Shown: one piece after another, positions 1 through 7,081 of the stretch
Layout of the letters: each line of letters begins with the position of its first letter
Position numbering within the stretch: position 1 is the first letter of the stretch
From: Geminicoccaceae bacterium
GTDB taxonomy: Bacteria > Pseudomonadota > Alphaproteobacteria > Geminicoccales > Geminicoccaceae
DNA length: 16,229 bases
Assembly: GCA_020446285.1 (NCBI GenBank)
Contig: JAGREZ010000124.1
Location: 27,014 to 43,242 of the forward strand
Direction of reading: 5' to 3'
Notes under the pieces: generated by a model
Told to the model about the DNA's origin: nothing
What the model saw: only the letters and a program-made list of their open reading frames with translations
The model's database searches: none
Made by a program: the position numbers and the translations under genes

Positions 1-419
1 TCGGGAAGGTTGAGCGCGGTGCCGAGCTCGTCGAGCGCCGGCAGCGCCTGGGATGTCAGCTCGGCGGAGTTGAAGGCGAAGGTGATGTTGAAACCGACGC
101 CCGAGCCGGCAGGTGCGGATGCCGCCGGATCACTCCCGCCATCGGCCGACCAGCGGCCGGCGGGCGCCGGGGCGGCGGTCTCGAAGAGGATGCCGCGCGT
201 GCGGATCTCCGGTTCGCCGGAGGCCGTCCCGCCGGCCTTGATGCCGCGCGTGCGGCGTTCCGGGGCGGGAAACATGATCCGGGCGATTTCCTCGGCACTC
301 GGAATGTCCTCGTTGAACAGATAGACATCGCCGGCATCGGCGAAGGTGGCGGAACCGGCCATCAGTGCGGCTGCAAGTGTCATGGCCATCGCGATACGGG
401 AGGGTGCTGAACCCGTCAT
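1..419 (-). CDS. OmpA-family outer-membrane/peptidoglycan-associated protein (3' end outside window)
   Basis: Read on the minus strand from ATG 419, about 139 codons are visible before the window edge. The protein opens with a signal peptide (residues 1-29, hydrophobic run MAMTLAAALMAGSATFA), continues with a proline/alanine-rich linker, and from about residue 108 enters an OmpA-type domain start (GFNITFAFNSAEL, then an ALPALDELG helix). OmpA C-terminal domains bind peptidoglycan, so the product probably sits in the periplasm or outer membrane. The catalytic-free family is recognised from the FNSAEL strand plus following helix; the peptidoglycan-binding half is not in the window. A Shine-Dalgarno AGGAG lies 6 bases before the ATG. 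The linker carries the pentapeptide RTRGI twice, 17 residues apart. The gene is divergent from the dehydrogenase gene and shares a 275-base intergenic region with it. Confidence 0.75.
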   Translation of the reverse strand, partial: MTGSAPSRIAMAMTLAAALMAGSATFADAGDVYLFNEDIPSAEEIARIMFPAPERRTRGIKAGGTASGEPEIRTRGILFETAAPAPAGRWSADGGSDPAASAPAGSGVGFNITFAFNSAELTSQALPALDELGTALNLP

Positions 420-469
420 GGCGTTCTCCTCGCGAAAAGGTTGGCAATTGGCGTTCGTGTACATCGTTT

Positions 470-475
470 ACCATA
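470..475 (-). promoter_or_regulatory. Candidate extended -10 promoter of the ompA-like gene
   Basis: On the minus strand the sequence reads TGcTATGGT, an extended -10 element with the hexamer at 475-470. Transcription would start near 463, giving a leader of about 44 bases before the ATG at 419. The -35 position (493-498) has no good sigma-70 hexamer and is instead occupied by the CRP-like palindrome, the arrangement expected of an activator-dependent or repressed promoter. Confidence 0.4.
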
Positions 476-491
476 GCAGAAATCCGCATGT

Positions 492-507
492 CGTGACCCA
501 GATCACC
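492..507. promoter_or_regulatory. Candidate CRP-type operator
   Basis: The sequence CGTGACCCAGATCACC contains GTGA-N6-TCAC, the symmetric core of the E. coli CRP site TGTGA-N6-TCACA; 8 of 10 consensus positions match. It lies in the ompA/dehydrogenase intergenic region, with its centre about 37 bases upstream of the predicted ompA start, close to the -41.5 spacing of class II CRP promoters. It is about 170 bases upstream of the predicted dehydrogenase transcription start. A CRP-family regulator with matching recognition residues is encoded 1.3 kb away. Binding is inferred only. Confidence 0.4.
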
Positions 508-656
508 GCCCGGTGGGCATCCTCTGGAGCGGCCGTTTGCAACTCTGATGAGGACATCGCAAGTTTCTTTCGATGTTTGGCTGCGATGCGACAGATTCTG
601 TCCCCGGCTCGGATATGCGGTGGAAATCGGGCAAGGATATTTCTCGCAAGACGCGA

Positions 657-662
657 TATAAT
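657..662 (+). promoter_or_regulatory. Candidate -10 element of the dehydrogenase gene
   Basis: A perfect TATAAT occurs here in an otherwise GC-rich region. Transcription would start near 669, leaving about 26 bases before the ATG at 695. No convincing -35 hexamer is seen 16-18 bases upstream, so the promoter may need an activator. This start would leave a GTG at 671 almost leaderless, which supports ATG 695 as the translation start. Confidence 0.45.
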
Positions 663-694
663 CACTGTATGTGGAACAAGATGCAGGGGCTGAA

Positions 695-1750
695 ATGAGC
701 ATCTTCGATGCGGTCGATTTCGCCGATCATGAGGAGATCTGTCATTTCTTCGATCGTTCGAGCGGTCTGCGTGCGATCATCGCCATTCACGATACCCGTC
801 TCGGACCGGCGGTCGGCGGCTGCCGGATGTGGAACTATGCGAGCGAGGACGAGGCGCTGACCGATGCGTTGCGCCTTTCGCGGGGCATGACATACAAGGC
901 GGCGATGGCCGATCTTCCGCTCGGCGGCGGCAAGAGCGTGATCCGGGGCGATGCCGCAACGATGAAATCGCCAGCACTCTTTCGCGCTTTCGGCCGTGCG
1001 GTGGAAACCCTCAAGGGCCGGTATTACACGGGCGAGGATGTCGGCACGACGCCGGCGGACATGGCGCTCGCCGGACGCGAGACGCGCTTTGTCCTCGGCC
1101 GCGATGAAGCCGGCAGCAGCGGTGATCCCTCGCCCTTCACCGCCGATGGCGTGCTGATGGCGATCGAGGCGGCCGTGGCGCACGGGCTCGGGGCGAGCGA
1201 TCTCAGGGGATTGCGGGTCGCCGTCCAGGGGTTGGGCAATGTCGGCATGGCGCTCGCTGAACGGCTTTTTGCACGGGGTGCCGAACTCATCGTCGCCGAT
1301 CTCGACGAGAGGCGGGTGGCTTCGGCCACGGCGCGACTGAAGGCGGGGAGCGTGACGGTCGGCGAGATCGCCGGTGTCGAATGCGATGTCTTCGCACCCT
1401 GCGCGCTCGGGGCCGTGGTCGATGACGGATCGCTGCCGCGCTTTCGCTGTGCCATCATCGCCGGCTCGGCGAACAACCAGCTTCATCGCGAGGAGCATGG
1501 CGACAGGCTGCATGAACGGGGTATCCTGTTCGCACCGGATTTCGTCGCCAATGCCGGCGGGCTCGTCAATATCGCCCAGGAGGTACTCTCGCCGCGCTAC
1601 GACCGCGAGCGGACCGTGGCCCATCTGCCGGTCATACGCCGCAGGCTGCGGCAGATCTTCGAGCGCAGCGCCGCCACCGGCTCCCCCACCCACCGGATCG
1701 CCCTGGCCATGGCCCGCGAGATCGTCGAGGGCCAGCGCGCGGCTGCCTGA
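695..1750 (+). CDS. Leucine/phenylalanine/valine dehydrogenase (Glu/Leu/Phe/Val dehydrogenase family)
   Basis: This 351-residue enzyme should oxidatively deaminate a branched-chain or aromatic amino acid to its 2-oxo acid with NAD+, in the cytoplasm. The N-terminal dimerisation/catalytic domain contains LPLGGGKSVI with the catalytic lysine at K80, the second lysine K68 in MTYKAAM, and YYTGEDVGTTPADM at 111-123. The Rossmann domain has GLGNVG at 179-184 followed by the acidic ADLD at 201-204, favouring NAD over NADP. SANNQL (258-263) and PDFVANAGG (281-289) are typical of the leucine dehydrogenase branch, as is the length near 350. ATG 695 is chosen because AGGGG (685-689) sits 5 bases upstream; GTG 671 in the same frame is the alternative. 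The exact substrate cannot be read from sequence. The next gene on the strand is a CRP-family regulator 105 bases downstream. Confidence 0.93.
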   Translation: MSIFDAVDFADHEEICHFFDRSSGLRAIIAIHDTRLGPAVGGCRMWNYASEDEALTDALRLSRGMTYKAAMADLPLGGGKSVIRGDAATMKSPALFRAFGRAVETLKGRYYTGEDVGTTPADMALAGRETRFVLGRDEAGSSGDPSPFTADGVLMAIEAAVAHGLGASDLRGLRVAVQGLGNVGMALAERLFARGAELIVADLDERRVASATARLKAGSVTVGEIAGVECDVFAPCALGAVVDDGSLPRFRCAIIAGSANNQLHREEHGDRLHERGILFAPDFVANAGGLVNIAQEVLSPRYDRERTVAHLPVIRRRLRQIFERSAATGSPTHRIALAMAREIVEGQRAAA

Positions 1751-1812
1751 TTCCGCCGCGTTCCTTCGTGGCGGCCCCCTCGGCGACGGCAGTCGGCATT
1801 TCGTCGACACGC

Positions 1813-1821
1813 TGTTATAGT
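1813..1821 (+). promoter_or_regulatory. Candidate extended -10 promoter of the CRP-family gene
   Basis: TGtTATAGT is an extended -10 element (TG, one base, then a 5/6 match to TATAAT at 1816-1821). A start near 1828 would give a leader of about 28 bases to ATG 1856, so the regulator could be transcribed independently of the dehydrogenase. No strong -35 is visible, which extended -10 promoters tolerate. Confidence 0.4.
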
Positions 1822-1855
1822 GCCGGCTGGGACGATCGATCGGAGGGGGGATCGC

Positions 1856-2563
1856 ATGCTGGCCAAACGACAGGAAGAGATCCGCGACGGACTGGCGGAC
1901 AGCGATCTGTTCGGTTCGCTCTTCGACGAGGAACTCGACGAGCTGATCGCCTATGGTGCGCTGGTCGAGATGCCTGCGGGCAAGCTGATCTTCCAGCGCG
2001 GCGATCCGGGCGACAGTCTCATGATCGTGCTTTCGGGCCGGATCAAGATCTCGAACGTTTCCGCCGACGGCAAGGAGGCCGTGCTCAACTTCATCGAGCC
2101 CGGACACTGTTTCGGCGAGGTGGCCATGCTCGACGGCAGGGAGCGCAGCGCCGACGCCACCTGTCTCGAGACCTCGCAGATGTTCGTTCTCAAGAAAAAG
2201 GACATGCTCGCCTTTATCGAAACTCATCCCGGCATCACCTGGCGGATACTCGGCGTGCTCTGCGCCAAGCTCAGGCGGACCACCGAGATGGTCGAGGACA
2301 GCGTGCTGCTGACCATGGCGCCGAGGATCGCACGCGGCCTGCTCCGCCTCGTGCGCGATTACGGCCGCAAGGAGGGCGACAGTGTCCTGATCGGTCTCAG
2401 GCTGTCGCAGCGCGAACTTGGCGGCTATGTCGGACTGGCGCGCGAGAACATCAATCGACAGCTCAGCGCCTGGCGCAACGAGGATCTGGTGAGCGTGCGA
2501 GAGGGCTGCATCGTCATCCATCGCCTCGGCGAACTGGAGCGCATCGCCCAGGGCGATAGCTGA
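1856..2563 (+). CDS. CRP/FNR-family transcriptional regulator, probably cAMP-responsive
   Basis: This 235-residue regulator has an N-terminal cyclic-nucleotide-binding beta-roll (about 15-125), a dimerisation helix (about 127-160) and a C-terminal winged helix-turn-helix (about 165-230). The phosphate-binding cassette reads FGEVAMLDGRERSADA: E88 and R97-S98 match the residues by which E. coli CRP holds the cAMP ribose and phosphate. The recognition helix ARENINRQL keeps R196, E197 and R201, equivalent to CRP R180, E181 and R185, so a TGTGA/GTGA-type target is predicted. There are no FNR-type N-terminal cysteines. The start follows GGAGGGGGG (1842-1850); an in-frame GTG at 1820 lies before the predicted transcription start and lacks a ribosome site. 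The gene converges on the adenylate cyclase with 32 bases between stop codons, suggesting it reads that enzyme's product. Confidence 0.92.
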   Translation: MLAKRQEEIRDGLADSDLFGSLFDEELDELIAYGALVEMPAGKLIFQRGDPGDSLMIVLSGRIKISNVSADGKEAVLNFIEPGHCFGEVAMLDGRERSADATCLETSQMFVLKKKDMLAFIETHPGITWRILGVLCAKLRRTTEMVEDSVLLTMAPRIARGLLRLVRDYGRKEGDSVLIGLRLSQRELGGYVGLARENINRQLSAWRNEDLVSVREGCIVIHRLGELERIAQGDS

Positions 2564-2595
2564 GAAGAGGTCCACGGGCGACGGATGATGCCCTT

Positions 2596-4545
2596 CTACT
2601 TGTTGTCGAGACGGATCAGGACGCCCGTTTCACCCCTTTCGATGCGCGCGAGATGCATGGCCACGAGACCGTCTCCGGGACGTTGTCCGGCGAGTTCCCG
2701 CAATATGTCGCGGGCTTGCGTCATGCGTTCCGCGCGCATGAGCTCATAGGCCCTGCAATAGTCGCGCAGGGTGTGGTCATCGGCTTCGACGGGTTCGAAC
2801 ACGGCGACGGGGATCTCCTTTCCCACCGGCAGAAGTTCCGCTGAGGGCCGTGCCCGCCAGTTGGTGCAGCCGTCGAGCGTCGCCTTGCTGATGCAGACGC
2901 GCGTGCCGAGATACTTGTTGGCACCCTCGAGCCTCGCTGCGGTATTCACCGCGTCGCCGTGCGCCGTGTAGTTGAAGCGCAGGCGCCCGCCGAAATTGCC
3001 GACCAGCACATTGCCCGTGTGCACGCCGATCCGTGTCAGTCCCCAGCTTTCGCCGCCGGCCTCGACCTTGCGCACGAATGCCTCGCTCGTGCGGTCGAGG
3101 GCGAGCGCACAGTCATGCGCGCGCTGCGCATGGTCGCTCTGGTCGCCCGGTGCGCCGAAAAAGCAGTGCAGGGCATCGCCCACCACCTTGTCGATGGTGC
3201 CGTCGTGATCGAGGATCGTCTGCAGCATCGCATCGAGATAGTCGTTGAGAATGACGTTCATGCGCTCGGGGTCGAGCCGTTCGGACAGCGAGGTGAAGCC
3301 CTTGATGTCGGTGAAGATGGTGGAGATGTCGCGACGTTCGCCGCCGAGCTTGAGCCGGCCCGGATCGTCGATCAGCGTCTGCACGACGGCCGGTGCGACG
3401 AAATGCTGGAAGGCTTCGCGGATGAAGCGCCGTTCGCGCCGTGTCGCACTGCCCTCGAGTGCCTCCTGCAGCCCGTTGCCGGTCAGGAGTGCTATGCTCG
3501 GCAGGATGATCGCGAAAAGCGGTCCTCCGGCACCATAGATCCAGATCGCGAATGCGCACCAGCCGATGACGGCAACGGTCAGTGCCACGAACTTGACCGG
3601 TAACGGAAAGCCGGTCACGGCAATCGCGATGCCGGCGCCGGCTAGCAGGATGACGGTCAGGATATCGCCGGCGGTGCCGGCTTCGGGCAGGCTCCGGCCG
3701 TCGATGATCTGTGCGAGCATATGCGCCTGAACAACGAGGCCGGCGGTGCTCTCGCCCGTCTCGCGGCGGTCGAGCGGCGTCCTGTAGCGATCGGTATCGG
3801 GGTAGTTGCCGCCGATGAGGACGATCCTGTCCCGAAACCAGTCGGGCGGAAGGAGATGGACCTGATGCGCGGCATAGCTTCGAAACGGCCGGAGTTCGCT
3901 GTTCTCCGTGACACGCCAGGCGACCGGCCGTTCCTCCCTGCCGGGCTCGATGCCGATCGCCAGGGCGATGGCGGCGGCGAAGGTCGGCATGTCGTCGCCA
4001 TCCGGGGGGAAGGGGCGCTGGCGGCGGACGAAACCGTCGACGGGATCGCGGATGACGACCGCATCGCCCTGAATGGCGTGCGCCGCGAATTCGCGCTGGG
4101 TTTCGACATCGCCTGCATCGATATCGGCGACCCGCACCGTGGCTGTGGCGAGGATCACAGGTGCGCTGGCGTTTTCGATGCTAGTCTTCAGGCGTTGATC
4201 GGGGCCGGGTTCCGTCGGCCGGTTCATGATGATGTCGATACCGATGGCGCGCGCGCCATGTCCGTCGAGACGTTCGATCAGATCCGCGAGAAACGCCCGG
4301 TGGGGTGGTGAACGGTAGGTGAAGGTGTCGAGCGTGTCCTCGGTCAGCTCGACGATGACGATGTCGGGATGCTGGGGCAGCGGCGGTGTCATGTAGGCGA
4401 TGCGCAGGTCACGGAGGAAATTCTCGATGGTACCGATGAACGGCAGGCCGGAGACGGCGGCAGTGACCAGACAGGCCACACACAGCGAAACGAGCGCGAT
4501 GACGGGGCGCTTGGGATGCTGCAGCATGGCATGGATACTCGGCAT
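2596..4545 (-). CDS. CHASE2-domain adenylate cyclase (class III), membrane-bound
   Basis: This roughly 649-residue protein should make cAMP from ATP in response to an extracytoplasmic signal. One N-terminal membrane helix (about 14-37) leads to a periplasmic CHASE2 domain (about 40-285, including HPDIVIVELTEDTL and DRIVLIGGNYPDTD). Three closely spaced membrane helices follow (about 295-357), then the class III cyclase domain (about 400-580). Key residues numbered from ATG 4545: metal aspartates D413 (FTDIKGFTS) and D457 (VVGDAL), adenine-selecting K453 and T527 (NYTAHGD), transition-state N534 and R538 (VNTAARLE). Lys plus Thr/Asp indicates ATP rather than GTP. The start is uncertain: ATG 4545 is preferred, with TTG 4581 and ATG 4527 in frame and none having a strong ribosome site. 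It is divergent from the DUF4384 gene (66 bases between starts) and convergent with the CRP-family gene. Confidence 0.92.
   Translation of the reverse strand: MPSIHAMLQHPKRPVIALVSLCVACLVTAAVSGLPFIGTIENFLRDLRIAYMTPPLPQHPDIVIVELTEDTLDTFTYRSPPHRAFLADLIERLDGHGARAIGIDIIMNRPTEPGPDQRLKTSIENASAPVILATATVRVADIDAGDVETQREFAAHAIQGDAVVIRDPVDGFVRRQRPFPPDGDDMPTFAAAIALAIGIEPGREERPVAWRVTENSELRPFRSYAAHQVHLLPPDWFRDRIVLIGGNYPDTDRYRTPLDRRETGESTAGLVVQAHMLAQIIDGRSLPEAGTAGDILTVILLAGAGIAIAVTGFPLPVKFVALTVAVIGWCAFAIWIYGAGGPLFAIILPSIALLTGNGLQEALEGSATRRERRFIREAFQHFVAPAVVQTLIDDPGRLKLGGERRDISTIFTDIKGFTSLSERLDPERMNVILNDYLDAMLQTILDHDGTIDKVVGDALHCFFGAPGDQSDHAQRAHDCALALDRTSEAFVRKVEAGGESWGLTRIGVHTGNVLVGNFGGRLRFNYTAHGDAVNTAARLEGANKYLGTRVCISKATLDGCTNWRARPSAELLPVGKEIPVAVFEPVEADDHTLRDYCRAYELMRAERMTQARDILRELAGQRPGDGLVAMHLARIERGETGVLIRLDNK
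4511..4539 (+). promoter_or_regulatory. Possible promoter for the DUF4384 gene
   Basis: TTGGGA (4511-4516) and GATACT (4534-4539), each a 4/6 match to sigma-70 hexamers, are separated by exactly 17 bases. The element lies inside the 5' end of the divergent cyclase gene, so transcription of the two genes would be physically linked. Support is weak because 4/6 matches arise by chance. Confidence 0.25.
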
Positions 4546-4611
4546 GGATGCGATATTGCCCGGGCAGGGCAGGCGTGCCAAGATTCATCCGGTGGGGGAA
4601 AGAGGATGACG

Positions 4612-5472
4612 ATGCGAGCAGCCGGACGGATTCTCATGACCCTTGTCGTCGCTGCGCTGGCGGCGGGGAACGTGGCCCATGCGGGCATGGTGGTCATTGC
4701 CACGACCGCACCGGACATCGCGCTCAGCGACGAGTTCGAGCCGGGAGACGCGCTGAACCTCCCCGAAGGAGCGGAAGTCACGCTGCTTTCGGTGGATGGC
4801 ACGGTCCAGACCGTTCGCGGACCGGGCGGGGTTGCCGGTATCGATCGGGCATCGACGCGGGATGACGGGGTGATCGAGGTTCTCAGGCAGATCATCCGCC
4901 AGAAGGAGAATGTCGGCGGCATCGGGGCCATTCGCGGAAGCGGCGGCCGCTGCGACGGGGTCGAGGACCTCCTCGAAATGCTCAGGCGAGGCTGCGAGCG
5001 CGAGGCCGCCCTGCGCATCGAGGAACTCGCCGCCGAGCTGCGACCGTCCCTGTTCATGGGCGCGCAGAAACCCGGACGCAAGCCGGTGTTCGCCCTGGGT
5101 GAGACGATCGACATCACCCTGCAGAGCAATTTCGACGGTTATGTCTACTGCTTTCACGAAGGCAGCGACGGCACGACGACGAGGCTTGTGCCACTGGCTG
5201 GCGAACCGCCTTCGGTGAGCGCCAACCGGGCGGTGAGCCTCGCTGGTGAACTCGGTGACTTCGGCTCGCTGGTGGCAACCGATCCCACCGGCATCGACCG
5301 GATCGCCTGTTTCGTCGACGAGACCAACCTTGCCGTGCTCGAGCCAAGGATATTCGCGGGGCCACCGGTCGTGGGCAAGGGCCAGCTCGATGAAAACGTG
5401 AGCGAGAGCTTCAGGGCGCTGGCTTCAGGACGCAGCGCATCGGCCGAGCTGGAACTCGAGATCATCCGCTAG
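4612..5472 (+). CDS. Exported DUF4384-domain protein with FecR-like N-terminal region
   Basis: This 286-residue protein starts with a clear signal peptide (hydrophobic MTLVVAALAAGNVAHA, cleavage likely after A24), so it acts outside the cytoplasm. Residues about 36-75 contain GDALNLPEGAEVTLLSVDG followed by VRGPGG, resembling the FecR-like beta segment often found in proteins coupled to envelope sensing. Residues about 152-245 match the DUF4384 pattern (ALGETIDITLQSNFDGYVYC, then RLVPLAG and IACFVDE). DUF4384 has no defined activity and commonly accompanies OmpA, FecR or CHASE2 proteins. ATG 4612 has GAGG (4602-4605) 6 bases upstream; ATG 4606 in the same frame is nearly as likely. The gene is divergent from the CHASE2 cyclase and may supply or modulate its periplasmic signal. 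Four cysteines (114, 128, 180, 233) could form disulfides. Confidence 0.8.
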   Translation: MRAAGRILMTLVVAALAAGNVAHAGMVVIATTAPDIALSDEFEPGDALNLPEGAEVTLLSVDGTVQTVRGPGGVAGIDRASTRDDGVIEVLRQIIRQKENVGGIGAIRGSGGRCDGVEDLLEMLRRGCEREAALRIEELAAELRPSLFMGAQKPGRKPVFALGETIDITLQSNFDGYVYCFHEGSDGTTTRLVPLAGEPPSVSANRAVSLAGELGDFGSLVATDPTGIDRIACFVDETNLAVLEPRIFAGPPVVGKGQLDENVSESFRALASGRSASAELELEIIR

Positions 5473-5497
5473 GGAACGGAGATGACGGCACGGCGGT

Positions 5498-6772
5498 TCA
5501 GCGAACGGCTTCCCGCTGTGGCCCCTTGAGATTGCTCAGGACCTGGGCGAGATATTGTTCGGGATTGCCGCAACCCTCCACCGAACGGGCGCAGAGGCGC
5601 CGCGCAACGATGTCGCTCACCGGCACGAAGCGCACGCCGCGGCCTGCGGCCTGCGGCATCCATGTTTCCAGTGCGGCAAGCGTGTGTTCACCGGGGTGGC
5701 CGATGGCGATCACCGAACCCGTCTGTCTCGCCATTCGTTCGGCGCGGGCGAGCTGTGCGTCGATGGACCGGCGGGTGGGGACATGATCGATGAAGACGTC
5801 CCTTGCGGCTGTCGGAAGGGCAAGGGCGGATGCGACCTCCTCGATCGCGGTCTCGGGAGCGGTGACGCTGTCGACGAAGAACAGCTGGTGTTCCTTGAGC
5901 CGGTCGAGCACGACACCCATCGCCGCCGCATCGTTGGTGAACCTGCTGCCCATATGGTTGTTGACGCCGACCGCACCGGGCACACGGTCGAGCGCCCGGT
6001 TCACGCGGTCGACCAGTTCGCTCGCCGGCAGGTCGACGAGGAGCGCGCCGGGTCCGGGATCGGCATCGCCGAGAGGTTCCATGGGCATGTGCAGGATCAC
6101 TTCGTGCCCCTCCCGCACGGCATCGCGCGCAAGCGACGGGGTGGGATCCGGATAGGGCAGGAAGGCCATGGTCGTCAGTTGCGGCAGATCCATCACGCGT
6201 CTGGCATGCGCCGGATTGTGGCCGAGATCGTCGATGACGACGGCGATCACCGGCTCGCCCGGATTCACGGCGGCACGCGGCGGCAGCGCTGGCGGCGCGG
6301 CGGCAATCCGGTCCTTGATCAACCCGTCGACACCGGGGGGGCCGATTTCGTGGGCCGCCGACGCATGCCAGACAAGTGTTTCGTCAGCCGTCGTCGCATC
6401 GCCGCCCGCGATCCCGATACCATTCGTCGCCGGCAGGCCGAAGGGGGAGAGCCCGTTGCCATTGCCATGCCCGGGTTCGATCACCGACCCGTCATCCTGC
6501 AGGATCATCGCGATTGTCGGCGGCGGTGCGGGAACGGCCGGACGGGTGAGGCCGGTGCGATCGATCTCGAACTTCCAGATGGCCTCGGGTGCGATGGCGC
6601 CGAAGCGGGGCGGCGGTGGCGAGACCGCACTGTGCACGGCGATCAGGCTGGCACCCGCGCGCTGGTCGTCGACGAGCTCGCCGAGTGCCCACGCGACGCC
6701 GGACACCAGCGCCACGAGCATGGCGAGGCGCATGGCCGCGCGACGGAAATGCCTGCGCCGTCTACGGAGCAT
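5498..6772 (-). CDS. Divergent polysaccharide deacetylase family protein (YibQ-like)
   Basis: The 424-residue product has a very basic N-terminus (MLRRRRRHFRR), one membrane anchor (about 14-31) and a proline/glycine-rich linker to about residue 172. The C-terminal catalytic-type domain shows the family pattern: VIAVVIDDLGHN (175-186), HMPMEP (228-233), GVNNHMGSRFTND, FFVDSVTAPET, VFIDH and AIGHPGEHTL. These motifs define a NodB-fold branch whose substrate is unproven; members are often next to peptidoglycan hydrolase or murein genes, which I do not see here. A bitopic protein with its domain in the periplasm is predicted. The linker of about 140 residues could span much of the periplasm. ATG 6772 is the first in-frame start; ATG 6733 would leave the anchor without its arginine cluster. 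The gene is convergent with the DUF4384 gene and divergent from trpG. Confidence 0.88.
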   Translation of the reverse strand: MLRRRRRHFRRAAMRLAMLVALVSGVAWALGELVDDQRAGASLIAVHSAVSPPPPRFGAIAPEAIWKFEIDRTGLTRPAVPAPPPTIAMILQDDGSVIEPGHGNGNGLSPFGLPATNGIGIAGGDATTADETLVWHASAAHEIGPPGVDGLIKDRIAAAPPALPPRAAVNPGEPVIAVVIDDLGHNPAHARRVMDLPQLTTMAFLPYPDPTPSLARDAVREGHEVILHMPMEPLGDADPGPGALLVDLPASELVDRVNRALDRVPGAVGVNNHMGSRFTNDAAAMGVVLDRLKEHQLFFVDSVTAPETAIEEVASALALPTAARDVFIDHVPTRRSIDAQLARAERMARQTGSVIAIGHPGEHTLAALETWMPQAAGRGVRFVPVSDIVARRLCARSVEGCGNPEQYLAQVLSNLKGPQREAVR

Positions 6773-7081
6773 GGCGGGAATCCGAACGAATGGCGATGGT
6801 CGTCACTTTCCGCTTCGCTTGCCCGTCGCTGCAGCGCCCTGCAAGTCGGCGCCGGGGGAGGCATGACTGAGATAGATACAGATCCATTCCGGACAATCTA
6901 GGCTGAAGCCGGCATCAATGCCATGGCCAAACCGCATCCGCGGATGCACACTTGACGAGGAACTGTCCGTTTGTTTCTAGAGCGGGCAATTGCGTAACAG
7001 AAAATGCCGGCCGACGCGCCTTCCCGTCCTTTCTTGCCGACGGAGTGGGTGCCGCGGACGGCCCGAAGCGGGATCGCGCCC
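6773..7081. other. Non-coding region between the yibQ-like gene and trpG
   Basis: These 309 bases separate two divergent genes and are locally richer in A+T. I find no tRNA, convincing small gene or Trp-codon-rich leader peptide, so no classical trp attenuator is apparent. A trpG promoter candidate lies at 6952-6981. Two short near-perfect palindromes, GGCTGAAGCC (6901-6910) and GGCATCAATGCC (6911-6922), are adjacent; their 2-base centres make RNA hairpins unlikely, but they could be protein-binding sites. Confidence 0.5.
6952..6981 (+). promoter_or_regulatory. Candidate trpG promoter
   Basis: TTGACG (6952-6957) is a 5/6 match to the -35 consensus. The -10 is poor: TTCTAG at 17-base spacing or TCTAGA at 18. 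Transcription would begin near 6988 and leave a leader of about 95 bases before trpG. Confidence 0.3.

Noticed and set aside
662..2575. Minus-strand open frame (about 637 codons) across the dehydrogenase and CRP genes
   Set aside because: It spans two well-supported plus-strand genes and their intergenic region and has no domain of its own.
2564..2595. Terminator between the convergent CRP-family and cyclase genes
   Set aside because: Only a 4-bp stem (GGGC...GCCC) and no T-run are visible.
6862..6900. Small plus-strand open frame (MTEIDTDPFRTI) upstream of trpG as a trp leader peptide
   Set aside because: It contains no Trp codon and lies before the candidate trpG promoter, so it cannot act as an attenuator leader.
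7004..7081. N-terminal extension of TrpG from an upstream in-frame ATG
   Set aside because: No ribosome site precedes it and the 26 added residues are unlike TrpG; the canonical [11 protein letters not shown] start at 7082 is preferred.
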